DNA of 64,000 nt, taken from Craspedostauros australis (lineage: Eukaryota; Bacillariophyta; Bacillariophyceae; Mastogloiales; Achnanthaceae). The notes beneath the pieces were generated by a model. It had not been told where the DNA came from. It ran no database searches and was given only the letters and a program-made list of their open reading frames with translations. Location: positions 1,031,472 to 1,095,471 of the forward strand of contig JAMXDE010000023.1 of assembly GCA_026770025.1 (NCBI GenBank), in the 5' to 3' direction. Positions 33,693 to 45,345 of this stretch are shown here, piece by piece (the stretch's first letter is position 1; every line of letters starts with the position of its first letter). A program made the position numbers and the translations under genes.

Positions 33693-34235
33693 ATATTCGT
33701 GAAAAGTAGTGGTAACAGAGCAGTCCAAACTTTAGGATGGGTTGGTCCAAAGTTGTGCATGGTTACAGTTCAGATGCCATCCACCACGCCAGCGCGATTT
33801 CTCGTTTTCCGCAATGTGCAATAGTCCAGAAATCCTTCCCGTTTGAGTGAGTCAAGTCAAACGTAGGTTGTTGAGTCGCCATTTCCATTGTAATGCGGAA
33901 CTCGTAGGCCATCTTGTCACAACACTCGGTGACTCGCAGCACATGTTTTGTCCACATCGGAACCCACTTTTGGTCTTATTTCTTGTTTTGCATCTTTTGG
34001 TCCTTCATACGAGCGCGCATACTCCATTGCCTCGGAATCACGCCCTCATCGCATGCGGCATTATTCACCGCCACGAGTAGTGCCAGCAATGAGCACGAAC
34101 TCGTCAGGCGTCGATCTCCATTTATTTGTTTTCTGCGGCCTTTTGTGCACTTCTGTTCTATTCCAAAGTCCAAATCAATAGAGTGCGGGTACAGCACTGC
34201 GTACGTAGTCCTACTCTCGGCCACGCGCTTTTTCT
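33693..34235. other. Convergent intergenic region
   Basis: 3' flanks of the SET fusion gene and the glycosyltransferase-like gene. No gene or notable repeat seen. Confidence 0.4.
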
Positions 34236-36827
34236 TCAATCATCCAGAACCGGATAGCATTGCGCGGGTTCCGTAGGCTTCGCATGTCTCCAATGATGAA
34301 TCGCATCGTCGACCGTGGACAATGGATTGCCGTAGTGAATCTGCGACTGCGTCATGACCCACTGTTGCACGAGGAAGGACGATGCCCAGGAATTATTGAA
34401 GGCGATCGCAAAGGTGTCGTCATACTCTGGTCGCTGGCCGTCCGTGAACAGGATGATGGGAAGGCTGTCGGGATTGTGGATGTCCGGTTGCACGACTTTG
34501 CACATCTTTTGGACGGTTGTCGTGGAACAGGGATGGTCGTCTGGTCGGCGCTCCTGGCATGCCTTGGAGCGATACTCGAGACAGCCAGCGCGGCGCAAAC
34601 ACGTCCCTTCCAGGTCTCTGCGATGCACGGAGATGAAGCGGCCAGTCTCTTGCGATGATGATGACGCTGCTGACGATTGTTCCCGCGTGCCGAAAGTAGA
34701 TGCGATCCGCTGCAGAATGCCTTCCGCTTCCTCGCGGATCGACCGTTTCGGTATCAGCGAGCGCAGTTCTGGCAACGGATTGGGGAGTTTGGTGAAGTAC
34801 ATGCGTATCCCCCGCAGCACCCTGCCGCATTTACCGTACGGATGATATCCATGGAAAATATCGTCACGGGGATCAAAGACTTGCGAATACCATTCCGACC
34901 ATTCATCCGTGAGGGCCAGGGTCGTGTTGTATCGATTGGCGAAGTGAATGGCCTTCGCAAGGGTGATGATGCGATTGTTCGATCTGCCGTAGAAGGCCTC
35001 CAGGCAGAACGGCAACGTACGAGTAGCCTGTTTGTGCTGCGGATGGGCTTGACTTTGGTAGTCGTTCAGGCGCGACTTGGTCTGAAGCATTCTACCCTTT
35101 GCCTTCGTTTCGAAGGTAGTTCGTCTTGATGGCGAATTGATCAAATTGGATTCGAAATGCGAGATGCTGCGGATCATGAAGTTCTCGTACCAATCCGATA
35201 CTCTCTTTTGATATCGATCCATCTGTTCCGCATCCTGCAAGAGCCCTCGCACTTGAGTTTGCAGCTCATTGACTGACCGAACTTCGAGAATGATGGATCG
35301 TCGTTGCATGCCATCGCTGTCACTGCCACCAACTGTCCCGTGGATCCCTTGTTGCGTTGGGTCATCGGACCGTATTGCAGCTGGTTTTGGCCCATTCTGT
35401 TGACAAACATCGGTGTTCCCACCCAGACAAAACAACGTTGGAAATGACTGGCAACGCATCGATTGAGGAGACATGTTGAAGATGATTGGCAGCGATCCGG
35501 CCTCCAGGATCTCTTGGATGTGCACCGCCAGCGGCAGTCCGTTGGTGTCCTGTACATTCGACGCAGGTTCGGCAGCGGCATCTCCAACGACGATGACGGA
35601 GATAGTGGTATTCAGCAGAAATTTGACATAGTCGAAATCAAGTCGCGTCGTCGGCAGATTGTTTGCTTCATCTTCCGTCAAGGTGAATACCACGTCATTC
35701 GATTGCACGTACGCGATGCTCAGTTCCCGTTCGGCGGGCTGTGTTGTTGTCGCTTGAGGTTCTGCCAGAGTGGCTTGTATTTGTTGGCGGATATCGGAAG
35801 CCGCGTCGGTAGATGGCAGATAGATCGTGATGCGCTGTTGCCTTTGGGATGATGGTCGATTTGTCCAATAGCCTGCACAGTTGAAACGATGGATGGCGTT
35901 GGCGATCGGTGATCTCGCCGTGTCCGCGAACCAGAATGATTGCTGTTGCCACGGATGTTGCTGGTTTCCACGCAAGAGACACGCTACTTGCTGCTCCTGC
36001 AAATGCTGCCCTTGTGGATGTTGGTTTACAGTGCCATCAGAGCGAGGTCGCGGTGCAACGATCTCATAGGCAACGCCCCCTGACGCAACCGGCACTACCG
36101 ATAAGAAATGACAGTGCGGTGCGTGGTCATACTGGTGCTGAGCCATCTCGTGTGCATCCGTAATGTAAGAACTCGCCAGGAGGCAGCCGGAGTTCGCACT
36201 GCCCGCGACCATGGCTAGTCTGTCCACCTTGACGAAATTGACCCGCTGAGCAAATCGGTAGTGAACGAGACCTGATCTGTACTTGTCGAATGCCCCGAAT
36301 GGCACTTTGGTGTTGTGGCTGCTTGCGCTTCCTGCATCATCATCATCATCATCGTGCAAATTTCTGAAGGTGGAGAGGAACTCATCCAGCTTGCGAATGC
36401 TCGCCTGCTGCGCTGCGTTCGATGCACCACGCGATCGATGATCCAACAGAATGGTGACTATGGTCGGTACCATCGCATTGTCTTGCAGATTCACATCAGC
36501 ATTCGCAAGTGAGAAGTCCGATGATTCTAATGCTTCCAATGAACTCTCTGGCGCAGCGGATTCAGACGAATGGAGGTTGGACTGGCCATGCGGCTGCTGC
36601 TGCTCCTGTTGCTGCCATCGATTGAATGCCTCTTTCGAATTCGTCACAATCCGAAGGTTCGTGGTTGCTGTGAAGACTATTAGAGCCAAACCAAAGATGG
36701 CGTAAACCGTGAATCGTTTGAAGCCCCTTCCGTTGCGACTGGCGGTGATAGTACCAACATCTTCCGCTGCCGCTGGCATGGACATTGGCATGACGGTGAC
36801 ACCTTCGCCCCAGAGCGATTGTAGCAA
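34236..36827 (-). CDS. Type II membrane protein with two glycosyltransferase-like regions
   Basis: 863 residues, one exon. A short basic N-tail, a single hydrophobic helix at ~39-57 (TVYAIFGLALIVFTATTN) and a Gln-rich stem give the topology of a Golgi glycosyltransferase. The first lumenal region (to ~560) ends with AVHIQEILEAGSLPIIFNMSP, then a helix RVSDWYENFMIRSI. This resembles the 'R..E.l.aG.iPvi' end of exostosin/GT47-type folds. The second region (~600-850) has CLEAFYGRSNNRIITLAKAIHFANRYNTTLALTDEW, similar to the start of protein O-fucosyltransferase-like domains (G..N....l..A...A...n.tL.l), and later SVHRRDLEGTC and ILFTDGQRPEYDD. Many cysteines lie near the end. Both assignments rest on short motifs. 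Donor sugar and acceptor are unknown. The gene is convergent with the SET fusion gene and same-strand with the actin-modifier gene. Confidence 0.65.
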   Translation of the reverse strand: MLQSLWGEGVTVMPMSMPAAAEDVGTITASRNGRGFKRFTVYAIFGLALIVFTATTNLRIVTNSKEAFNRWQQQEQQQPHGQSNLHSSESAAPESSLEALESSDFSLANADVNLQDNAMVPTIVTILLDHRSRGASNAAQQASIRKLDEFLSTFRNLHDDDDDDAGSASSHNTKVPFGAFDKYRSGLVHYRFAQRVNFVKVDRLAMVAGSANSGCLLASSYITDAHEMAQHQYDHAPHCHFLSVVPVASGGVAYEIVAPRPRSDGTVNQHPQGQHLQEQQVACLLRGNQQHPWQQQSFWFADTARSPIANAIHRFNCAGYWTNRPSSQRQQRITIYLPSTDAASDIRQQIQATLAEPQATTTQPAERELSIAYVQSNDVVFTLTEDEANNLPTTRLDFDYVKFLLNTTISVIVVGDAAAEPASNVQDTNGLPLAVHIQEILEAGSLPIIFNMSPQSMRCQSFPTLFCLGGNTDVCQQNGPKPAAIRSDDPTQQGIHGTVGGSDSDGMQRRSIILEVRSVNELQTQVRGLLQDAEQMDRYQKRVSDWYENFMIRSISHFESNLINSPSRRTTFETKAKGRMLQTKSRLNDYQSQAHPQHKQATRTLPFCLEAFYGRSNNRIITLAKAIHFANRYNTTLALTDEWSEWYSQVFDPRDDIFHGYHPYGKCGRVLRGIRMYFTKLPNPLPELRSLIPKRSIREEAEGILQRIASTFGTREQSSAASSSSQETGRFISVHRRDLEGTCLRRAGCLEYRSKACQERRPDDHPCSTTTVQKMCKVVQPDIHNPDSLPIILFTDGQRPEYDDTFAIAFNNSWASSFLVQQWVMTQSQIHYGNPLSTVDDAIHHWRHAKPTEPAQCYPVLDD

Positions 36828-37297
36828 GGCTGGGTTTGATGATGATGATGATGATGTCGGATAGTTCTCAAGCGTCGCATCACATCACCTCATCATGTCC
36901 TCGATGTTGCGCAAGCTCGATGGCATACGAGTATGGCGTACGAGCATGGCGTACGAGTATGGTGTCTGAGTCTGAGTCTGAGTGTGTCCATCATCACATG
37001 GGTCATGGGAGAATGGAGCTACTGCTGTCGGAGACTCGTCCATCACCAATCCGTCACAATCGAGGCCTGCCACCGAGTCGTGAGCATTCGCCGAAATGGG
37101 AGAACGAAAAGATGCCAGTCACGTATCCAGGTTAGTCCTGTGTGCTCAAATGTACTTCCTTAGTGTCGACATAATTTAGACTTTTGTTCGTAGATCATCG
37201 TTGTCAACACAACATACCCAGCAGAGAACCTCAATCTCCCAGAGCATCTCCCTACCCACCCACTCTACTCTATTATGCTTTATCAAAGAGGCACGCT
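36828..37297. other. Intergenic region with short repeats
   Basis: Promoter side of the glycosyltransferase-like gene. It has a GAT trinucleotide run at 36838-36857, three imperfect copies of an AC/GAGTATGGCGT-type unit at about 36928-36964 and GTCTGA repeats at about 36963-36983. No gene seen. Confidence 0.45.
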
Positions 37298-39439
37298 CTA
37301 TTGAATGATTCCGCGGCAATGCATGTACCTGTTGCGCAGATCCAATCGCTTGACACCGGAGAACTTGCAACTATCGACTTCGTTCAATTGCGCGTTGCTG
37401 TCGAGGAATGTGCCCAACGGAGCGATGGAGAACTGCTGCGAGAGGGAATGCTGCACAAGCAAATGGATATTCGTTTGGATGCATGGTGCGCCGTTGTCGT
37501 CACGAATGCAGTCGGCTTTCGTGTGTGATGCCGGCAGGAGGTCTTGTGCAGTCAGCGCTTTGAAGGGCGCCATGTCGTTCTCGTCTTCGATGACGAGCGC
37601 ACATTTGGATGCCTCGTCATTCACACCGTCACTTTCAATCTCAACCGTTCCTTTGTTTCTTTCGCGCAAGATCATTCCCACCACGATGCCGTAATGGGCA
37701 CCGAATCCATGCAAGTTGCACGGCGCCCGCGTGCGCGAGTTGGAATCGTAAGGAAGGATAACGAGACCATCCTGCTGCAGCGTCCTTAGCATATCAGCAG
37801 CGACGGCCAACGCCGACGATTGCGTATCCGTCTCGTCCAATTTCGTGATGGCTTTCATCTCGCAGTCAATGCCGCAGATTTCTTCGGCCAGCGTGCGCAG
37901 ATTGTTCATGTCAAAGATTTCGCCATCCGACGAAAAGCCACGCGATTGAGCAGCATCCAGCAACGATGGCATAGCCGTGGGTGTTGTTGTTGTTGTTGCT
38001 CCTGCCTTGCTGTCATCCTGCGTCGACGGTGATCTCTCGTGCAAGTAGTCCCGGACCATCCGCAATGCTGCCAATCCGCAGGAAGGTCCGATCTGCTGCT
38101 GCCATGGGACGGAATTGAGCCAGACCTTGAACGACGCAGGTATCACCGGTGGTTTGTCGGCCACTGTTGTCTCCTTTTCTGACGGATAGTTCTGCAGATA
38201 TTTTGTCAATTGATCTTTCCGTTGTATCAGCGGTATGCTCTGTGCACCCACCCTTTCCACCAATCGCTTCTTGAGCCACACATCTTCCACGGGAGCGGCT
38301 TCTTGCGATGCGGACTGATCGGGCGCATCATCTGGCAGCAACGTGATGGTCTCCGCCTTCGCGCTTGCCGCGGCCGACGCACTCTTGCCGTTCTTTGATT
38401 GCATCCGCAGCAGCATGCCTTCCAACGAGGAAATTTGTGTGACATCCAACGATTTTAAGCATGCGCGGTAGAGCGACACGCGGTGCGTGTGCTGATACCC
38501 AAGCCTTTCGTAAAAGCCGATCGCCGTCTGCGTCCACAGGTAGATGTAGTGATACCCCAATCGCACGGCTTCCGCTTCCAGCATGCGCATGAGCATCCTG
38601 CCGTACCCGGACTTTCGGTTTTCGGGATGGATCATGAGGTACGTGACGGCGGCAGCGTTGCCGCCTGCGCCTTCGAAGCAATCCGTGAGTCTGCCATGCC
38701 TGCGGGGCGCCACGTGAAAAAGTTGAGTGCGAAACACGTGGAGCATGTTGCATGCGATGAGATACGAGTACAACAGCATGGCTGTCGCTGTGGCAGCTAC
38801 ATGGGTATATGCAATACCTTCCTTGGCTCTGAAACCCTCAAATAGCCAGCAGAAACACGATGTGCAAGCATCACGCGAAATCATGACCTACCCAATACAT
38901 TCTTCTCCATTTCGAATCATCAAGTAGCTGCATGGCAGGGCATACTGCGCATCGCAGCAGTGAAGTGGTTCGGCATGCATCGAATTGCTTCCAGTGTCCG
39001 AGTGCGACGACGACGGGCCATGTGTGCCTCCTCCTTGTTCCGACGCGGTCGCGGTGGATGGCAACGGCGGTGACAGCAGCTTGTCTCGGTACACAGCAAT
39101 CGGACCCCCGCGAGGCCATTGCTGATTCAGGATGCCGGATCCTTGTCCCAACCACAGTTGCGCCAACGCGGATTCCTCATCCTGCGCGCAAGCATTCGAT
39201 GGATTGGCACCGTCTGATTTCCTCGCGCCGCGCTGTCGCGACAATGATGACAGACGGATGAGCGTGAACGTCTCGCTGCGATCGCATGATGTGGAGCCGT
39301 CGGCGATCACCTCGCAGTCGCCATGCTTGGCCATGCGATCACTGCCATCCACGCGCAGGATGACATCGAAGCCGATCGTCGGTGTGGCAGTCGCACATCC
39401 ATTCTCGCAGTCTTCGTTTTCAGCGGAGGCTGTCGTCAT
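37298..39439 (-). CDS. Fusion of NAA80-type actin N-acetyltransferase and ACTMAP-type actin maturation protease
   Basis: Exons 39439-38892 and 38699-37298 join in phase 2 to 649 residues. The N-terminal half is a GNAT acetyltransferase with NAA80 features: LNQQWPR at ~104-110, CIGHGRLTDC across the splice junction, VTYLMIHPENRKSGYGRMLM with the acetyl-CoA loop at 211-216, and YLWTQTAIGFYERLGYQ at 237-252. A charged linker (~275-370) follows. The C-terminal part matches ACTMAP/C19orf54: VPWQQQIGPSCGLAALRM with candidate nucleophile Cys390, SLLDAAQSRGFSSDGEIFD, LVILPYDSNSRTRAPC, and GFGAHYGIVVGM with candidate catalytic His518. In animals ACTMAP removes the acetylated first residue of actin and NAA80 acetylates the newly exposed acidic N-terminus. 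One polypeptide here would carry both activities, in the cytosol. No signal peptide. The family calls are from remembered motifs, but they agree along the whole length. Confidence 0.82.
38700..38891 (-). other. Intron in the NAA80-ACTMAP fusion gene
   Basis: Donor ATTGG|GTAGGT, acceptor CCCCGCAG, phase 2. Splicing reconstitutes the GNAT beta-strand CIGHGRL; without it the upstream frame stops at once (CIG-stop). Confidence 0.85.
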
Positions 39440-40122
39440 GACTGATGCTTGTGCCTTGCGCAGTGTTGTGGTACATCCGGCAAGAGGACTACAATATGCT
39501 GCGATGTTGCTATGCTACAATGTTGCTGTGTCACATGCCACTCTGCTCGACTGCTTCGTCCACTCTCACTCCTGCATCCACGATGCGCAAGGGAGTGGTC
39601 ATCGGCGACGATGGGATCGGTCATTGTCACCAGTATCTTTGGTCTTTGATGCAGAAGATTGGAACAGAAAGGGTTCTCATGGCGCCAAAACTATAACCGT
39701 CCAATAACGCATAACTCACTCATGACTGATTTCGATTTCATGACTGAATGGTGTCAATCGGTGTTCGGTTCGAAACGGAAAACGCGGAGAACAAAGAACA
39801 CGAAGAACAGAGCGGGTGGCTGAAGAGTGCGCGCAGTGATGTTTGTGCGAGTGGATGTGATGGGCGATTCGCCGAGAAATTCGTTGGTTGGTTGTGTGCG
39901 ATGGCGCAGAGAGAGGAGGAATCAGAAGCAGCCGACCACAGCAGGAGGTGTTCAGCAGGTGTTCGGACCTTCTGCATCTTCTTTGTGCGCAGACAAGTCA
40001 ACCAGGAGAGGGACCGCCAAGCCCCACCTCCATACATCTCCATACATCTCCATACATCTCCATAGTCGTACATCTCAACGCAACACGAACGACACAAACA
40101 CAACACATCTCAAAGCAACACG
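39440..40122. other. Divergent promoter region with 10-bp repeat
   Basis: Between the actin-modifier fusion (-) and the plastid-type gene (+). Three to four tandem copies of a 10-bp CATACATCTC unit lie at about 40028-40063, just upstream of the + gene. Confidence 0.5.
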
Positions 40123-40662
40123 ATGATGACAAAGCAACAACGATCCGTCCTCGTGCAGCGGCTGTCTTCCGCTTCGGTCTTTCTGCTCCTCTTCGTCCTC
40201 GCGAGTTCCGGCGCAGCGCCGCAGGTCGATGCCTTCCAACATGCAGCGATGCCGCAACGCAACCATGCGCCGTCGCGCCGCTTCGGCCGCACCACGGCAC
40301 GCATGCACTTCACGCTGATGGACGGATTGTCGAAGGATGACCTCTTCTGCCTTTCGCGTGCCGAACATACCGACGACAACAAGGACGCGCCATTGCGACG
40401 CTTGGACTCCAGCCAGCCGCGACAAGGAGGGGGAGAAGCACGCCAACACAGCCCATGCCTGTTCCGGGCCGAAGATCGATTCCTGCTGCCCCATGCATAC
40501 ACCAACTGGACGCCCAGACGTGAGCAGGAGACACGATCGTCCGAATGCGTTTCGGCGAAGCGATTGTTTTCGAATCTGTTGCGTCGATTCCGATCGCCGG
40601 TCATGATGCTCACCATGTTCCTTCTCAGCATCAGAGTGGCCCTGGCATCGTTCTGGGATTGA
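40123..40662 (+). CDS. Small plastid-type precursor with C-terminal membrane helix
   Basis: 179 residues. The N-terminus is a signal peptide (hydrophobic core ASVFLLLFVLASSGAA) that ends at VDA-FQ. A basic, Ser/Arg/Ala-rich, acid-poor stretch with many hydroxyl residues (HAPSRRFGRTTARM) follows. A signal peptide with Phe at the first position after cleavage, then a transit-peptide-like region, is the bipartite plastid presequence of algae with secondary red plastids. The mature part (from about residue 62) is hydrophilic with three cysteines and ends in one hydrophobic helix (SPVMMLTMFLLSIRVALASF, ~157-176). This suggests a small single-span thylakoid or plastid-envelope protein. I do not recognise the mature sequence. 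Plastid targeting is inferred from the N-terminus only. Confidence 0.65.
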   Translation: MMTKQQRSVLVQRLSSASVFLLLFVLASSGAAPQVDAFQHAAMPQRNHAPSRRFGRTTARMHFTLMDGLSKDDLFCLSRAEHTDDNKDAPLRRLDSSQPRQGGGEARQHSPCLFRAEDRFLLPHAYTNWTPRREQETRSSECVSAKRLFSNLLRRFRSPVMMLTMFLLSIRVALASFWD

Positions 40663-40995
40663 TGGACATTGGTTGATGCGATGGATGGCTTCTGACTGCA
40701 CAACACAACGCGGAACTCGGTCGCATTGACGAAGTCGACGATTGCATGGAGCGGACGGAGCACCGAATGCGATTGCATGGTACTACTACTCGTATTAGTA
40801 CGTACTCGCAGGGCCGAAGACGTTCACCCACAATGAACGCGGCGCAATAGTAAACACCTAGCAAACTACAATCGCTTTTTACTCTCCATCCTTTTCTCTG
40901 ACCGTACTAATAGGACAATCCTCTGTGTTATCCGCCAATCATCCTGAACTATTATATTACATTACATGCTGTGCAATGGATTGCGAGGGATGGAA
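40663..40995. other. Convergent intergenic region
   Basis: 3' flanks of the plastid-type gene and the RBR ligase gene. No gene or clear motif seen. Confidence 0.4.
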
Positions 40996-43900
40996 TCATC
41001 GCTTGGGCAAAGGCGGCTGGGCAGACCCTGACGAGAATGCCTCCTCGCACACTCGATTGGCGATGCTGAAAACCTCTTGCCGCATCCTGGATTGGTCTCT
41101 TGCCAAGTCGATGTCATCGTCCGTCCACAGAGGGCACAGCTTGAGATCCTTCTTGTCATAATACCGCAGATTGGTGAAATGATTGTATCCGTCCTTTGAC
41201 ACGACTTTGCGACAGCAGAAACACGACGCTGTCTGGCACATGGGGCAGATCATCTTGTTGCATCCGCCGCCTTCCTTCACGAACGATTGCTGGCAGGATG
41301 GGCATGTCCGGACCCTCACCTGCGTCATCGCTTCCTTCATGGCGTGCTGCATCTGCTGGATCGCGCTGGACATGGGATTGGGGGTCCGGCGGTTCGTATC
41401 AACTCCTGCACCGCCTTGGCTATCATCATCTTCATGGTGCCGCAACTGCGTAGACTGACGCCGCTCGGTCTGATCAACACGAGCCAACCCGCCGGAGATG
41501 GCATTGTCGCGGGCGTTGATCATGGACACGATGTGTTCCATCTGGGTTCGGTCGAACAGCTTCGCCAGATGGACCTGGATCTTCCCAGGACACGGTTTCT
41601 TCGGGTCACCGTGATGGTACTGGAAACAGCCAATCTGGCAGATTGGATCCCATTGGTGGTTCTGGTCGGAACCCGCGGCTTGCGACGACCGCATTCCATC
41701 CTCATTCGTCTGAAGTAGCTTCACCTTGCGGAATGCGGTCGTCTCCCTCGAGTTCCAAATGAAGTTTTGGATGCACTTGCGGCAGAATACGTGCGGTTGG
41801 CACTGGATGTTGTCACAGGCTATTCCGTTGGGTCTGACGGGATACGTGTCGAAGCAACAGCGGCATTGGAAGGTCGCGTCCAAGCCTGCAGTGCTCATGG
41901 CATCGCTGCTCGATGAAATCTGCTGATGTAGCTTTGGCATCAACGTGGCCCGTTGCAGCAACGAAGAGTCCGCTTGGCTTGAACTTGACTCCTCCGTCAG
42001 TGCGATCTCCGGTCGCGGGTCGTCCTCGAGCCCCATCGTCCTTCTGCGGCGTCGATGAGTAGACTGCCGCTGGCGGTGGTGGGAGTTCTGTTGTGACCGA
42101 TGCCCAGTGGATGCAGTCCCCTCCATCCCGCTGTGCCAAGACCTTTGCACTGTGGTGTGCATCGACGTCGACGTCGACATCGACTGCGAGATGGACGATC
42201 TGCCCTGTCCTGTTTCAGAGCTGTTGTACAGCATCGCCAGGTCGACGTTCCCGATGCTGCTGGTCACGGATTCGTCGATCTGCACAGAATTCACCTCTTC
42301 CTCGGTCGAATCTGGGCCATTCATTGGCACTGGAACCGACTCTTGGACGACAGCAGAGTGCGGAACAAGTACTTCACTCGTCACGTTTTCGGTGGAGAAG
42401 TTTTGCCCAATCCCTTCCACTGGCTCGCCCTGTTGTCCAAGCCGCGCCAAGAGTAGCTCGATCTCGTCGTCCCTCAGAAAATCACCAGACGTAATGGTGT
42501 TTGCATCCCTCGCTTCCACATCACCCTCACGGCGTCGACCAGGGAGTTTCGGCTGAGCAGATTCTTGATCGTCTGCTTGATTGCGTCCGCCAAGAGCGAC
42601 ATGATGTGGATCCTCAAGCGTCGACGAAGTTGAGGACGACGAGAAGGTGTCCGACAACGGGTCAGATGCGATGGACAAATGGATGGAGCCACTTTCATGA
42701 CTGACTGCGGATGTAGAGCCCGATGACAGAGAGACAGTCGACGTACTCGTAGGCAGCATGGCCCGATCGCCTGCTTGTGTCTGCGTTCCTGCCTGCGTCT
42801 GAAGCAACGATTGGTGATGTTGCTCGTACGACGATCCTTTGCGAAGATCCATGCTATCACTGTGATCATCCATGTCGCTATCTTCGTTATCTTCGATTCC
42901 TGACGCATCGGGCGTTTCGTTCAACTCCCATGGCAAGGTCACGCCAGACATGGGTGCAGGCGGAGTCAACCCTGATAGGTATGGACCCTCCATGAATCCT
43001 GCATGCAGAAATCGCTGACGAATAGGCGAGGAGCCTTCATCCGGATTCATCTGCAACGTGGACGGCATACGCATCTTCACTGGCGAGTGGTGGGCGGATG
43101 GATGATGCAACTGGCTGTGATCATTTTCGGTAACTGTGTTTGGGCGGTCAAAATCATGCTGCACATGATATTCGGAGAGTTCGGCGGCACGAGGTGCTGC
43201 CTTCGTTGATTGCACATGCTCAGCGTTTGTTCCGTCTCTGTCTTCTGTAGTGTTATCGGACGAATTTTGCGAATTGTTGTCGTCAACGACCATGCTAATC
43301 GATCGCAGTTGTGTGTGCGTTTGTGTTTGTGTCTGCGTTTGCATCTTCGTCTCAGTGAGGGTTTCGGTTGCTGGCGTTGTCGTTGTGCCCCTGGTGAGAG
43401 TTATGGTCGTCGTCGTCGTGGTTGTCTGTGTTGTTGCTTTGACAAATGCGTTGGGTGCTTGGAGAACTCGGTCATGTTCATTTCCCACAGTAGTCGCAGT
43501 GGCAGTAGCAGAAATGGCGCGAGTGTCGCCAACACGACGTTCCAAACGTTTTGGTGATTGGGGAGGACTGACAGCATCTCCCGACATCGTTCTGACTGGC
43601 ACACCACGCCGAAAGGATGCCGAAGTCCGACCATGGATTGATTGCTGGCTTGCGGCGGCTCCACGTCCATCACGTGAGTCATTTCCCATGTGATAGCCTT
43701 CGTACACACCCGCGCTGGACTGGCGCGCTTCACCATGCGGCGTTTGGCTTTCAGGAGGTGCAAATGTCGTGGATTGTTGTTTGATATTCGACGCATACGG
43801 AGAAGCGAGCATCTTGCGGTCCTTCTCTGGTTGCTGCGAACTGTGACTGGATGACCGCTGTGCAGCGTGCATCGCATCGGCATTCGCATCGTTCGTCTCC

Positions 43901-45314
43901 ATCGCATCGTTCTCTTGGATACCAGGAAGGTTGTTTGCTTGCGACGATGGATTCAATCGTCGACGTTCGCCACGCCCATTCAAATTGTTGGTCCGTCGCT
44001 CGCGTGCCGCAGCAAGCCGTTCAACCTCGCCCTCCAAGAACTGTCGGTGCGGCGTGGCTTCGGAAGTCCCGTGCAGAGCCTGTCGCAGCCGGTATTCAAC
44101 CAAGGCATGGCGGTAGTGACGCCTGTACCACCACCAATCCAGAAGGGCCTGCTGCAACCGCGGATGCATCTCAGCCGCGTACCACAGATCTCTCTCTTCC
44201 TCGGATGCCACCGTGCGACCAGTGGTTGATATGCCATCGCCGTGATCCAAACTCCTCGCTTCATTTCGCGAAGAAGCATAGGGTGCGGATGCATTCTGCC
44301 CATGTCGGAGCACTCCGGCGCTACAAATCATGCTCGTGTTGTCATCGTCCACCCTGCTGCTTCTGCTGGTTCCCATTGCCGCCAACGATGACATCAGCGC
44401 CTGAAGGCTCATGTTGGAACAGTCCGAGTTAGGCGCTGCATCAGCTGAGGATTGCTCTCTTCGCCGTGTCACACTGTTGTCTCCATTCGGAGCATTGGAT
44501 CCGACCGCATTGACATTGCCGGTCGTCTTCGCGGGCTTGTTTCTGTTGCTGTTCGTGGGTTTGTTCTTGTTCTTTCTTTTCTTGATCAACTTCATCTTCG
44601 CCCACGGCCGGTACTGTCGTTTCGAAGGCGTGGTCGTTGTTTGTTGCGTGGGATGCAGGGCTTCGGATTCCATCATCGTCTGGTTCAATTCTGTCGCAAC
44701 CGGTGACGTTGCCGCGGGTGGTGGGGGGATCTCGTTCCGCGGTGAGCTCCGAGTGCGAGGGTCATCTACATGCACATGCTCAGGGACGCCTCTCGGTCTA
44801 TTCGTATCGTCGGAGGCACGCTGGCGTGCGGTTGACTGTGACCGAATCCCTCCCATCATGCGCAATCGAGCCTCCGAGGATACTTCGGTATTGTTGCTCT
44901 CATCGCCCGCGTGATTGGACAGACGTTGGACGGGGATACCAATTCCGATATCTCGCTTATTGATCCCAGCGTTGGATGATGCTCGAGCAACCGCTGGCGG
45001 TGGAGCTTCTGATGATGCTTGACTGATACGATTGTGCGACTCATTTGTTGACCGCGACGGACGATTTTCGGATGTGGTCGGTGCTGCTGCTGTGCTTGAT
45101 TGCGGGAGCGCTCGTGCATTCGTATGGGATTGCTGTGCGATTGGATGGCGATTGCTTCTCGGCGACTGTTGGCCTCTGCGTCTCGCGATATCGTTGCCAG
45201 GTGCAGGAGCAACAACGGGAACGGCAATGGCCGCAGTTGGAGCGCCCGTGGTGCCGCTGTTCCGCGTTCTCTTGGGACGCCGAATCCAGCGCTGGAGGAA
45301 CTGATACTGTGGGC

Positions 45315-45345
<31 letters not shown>

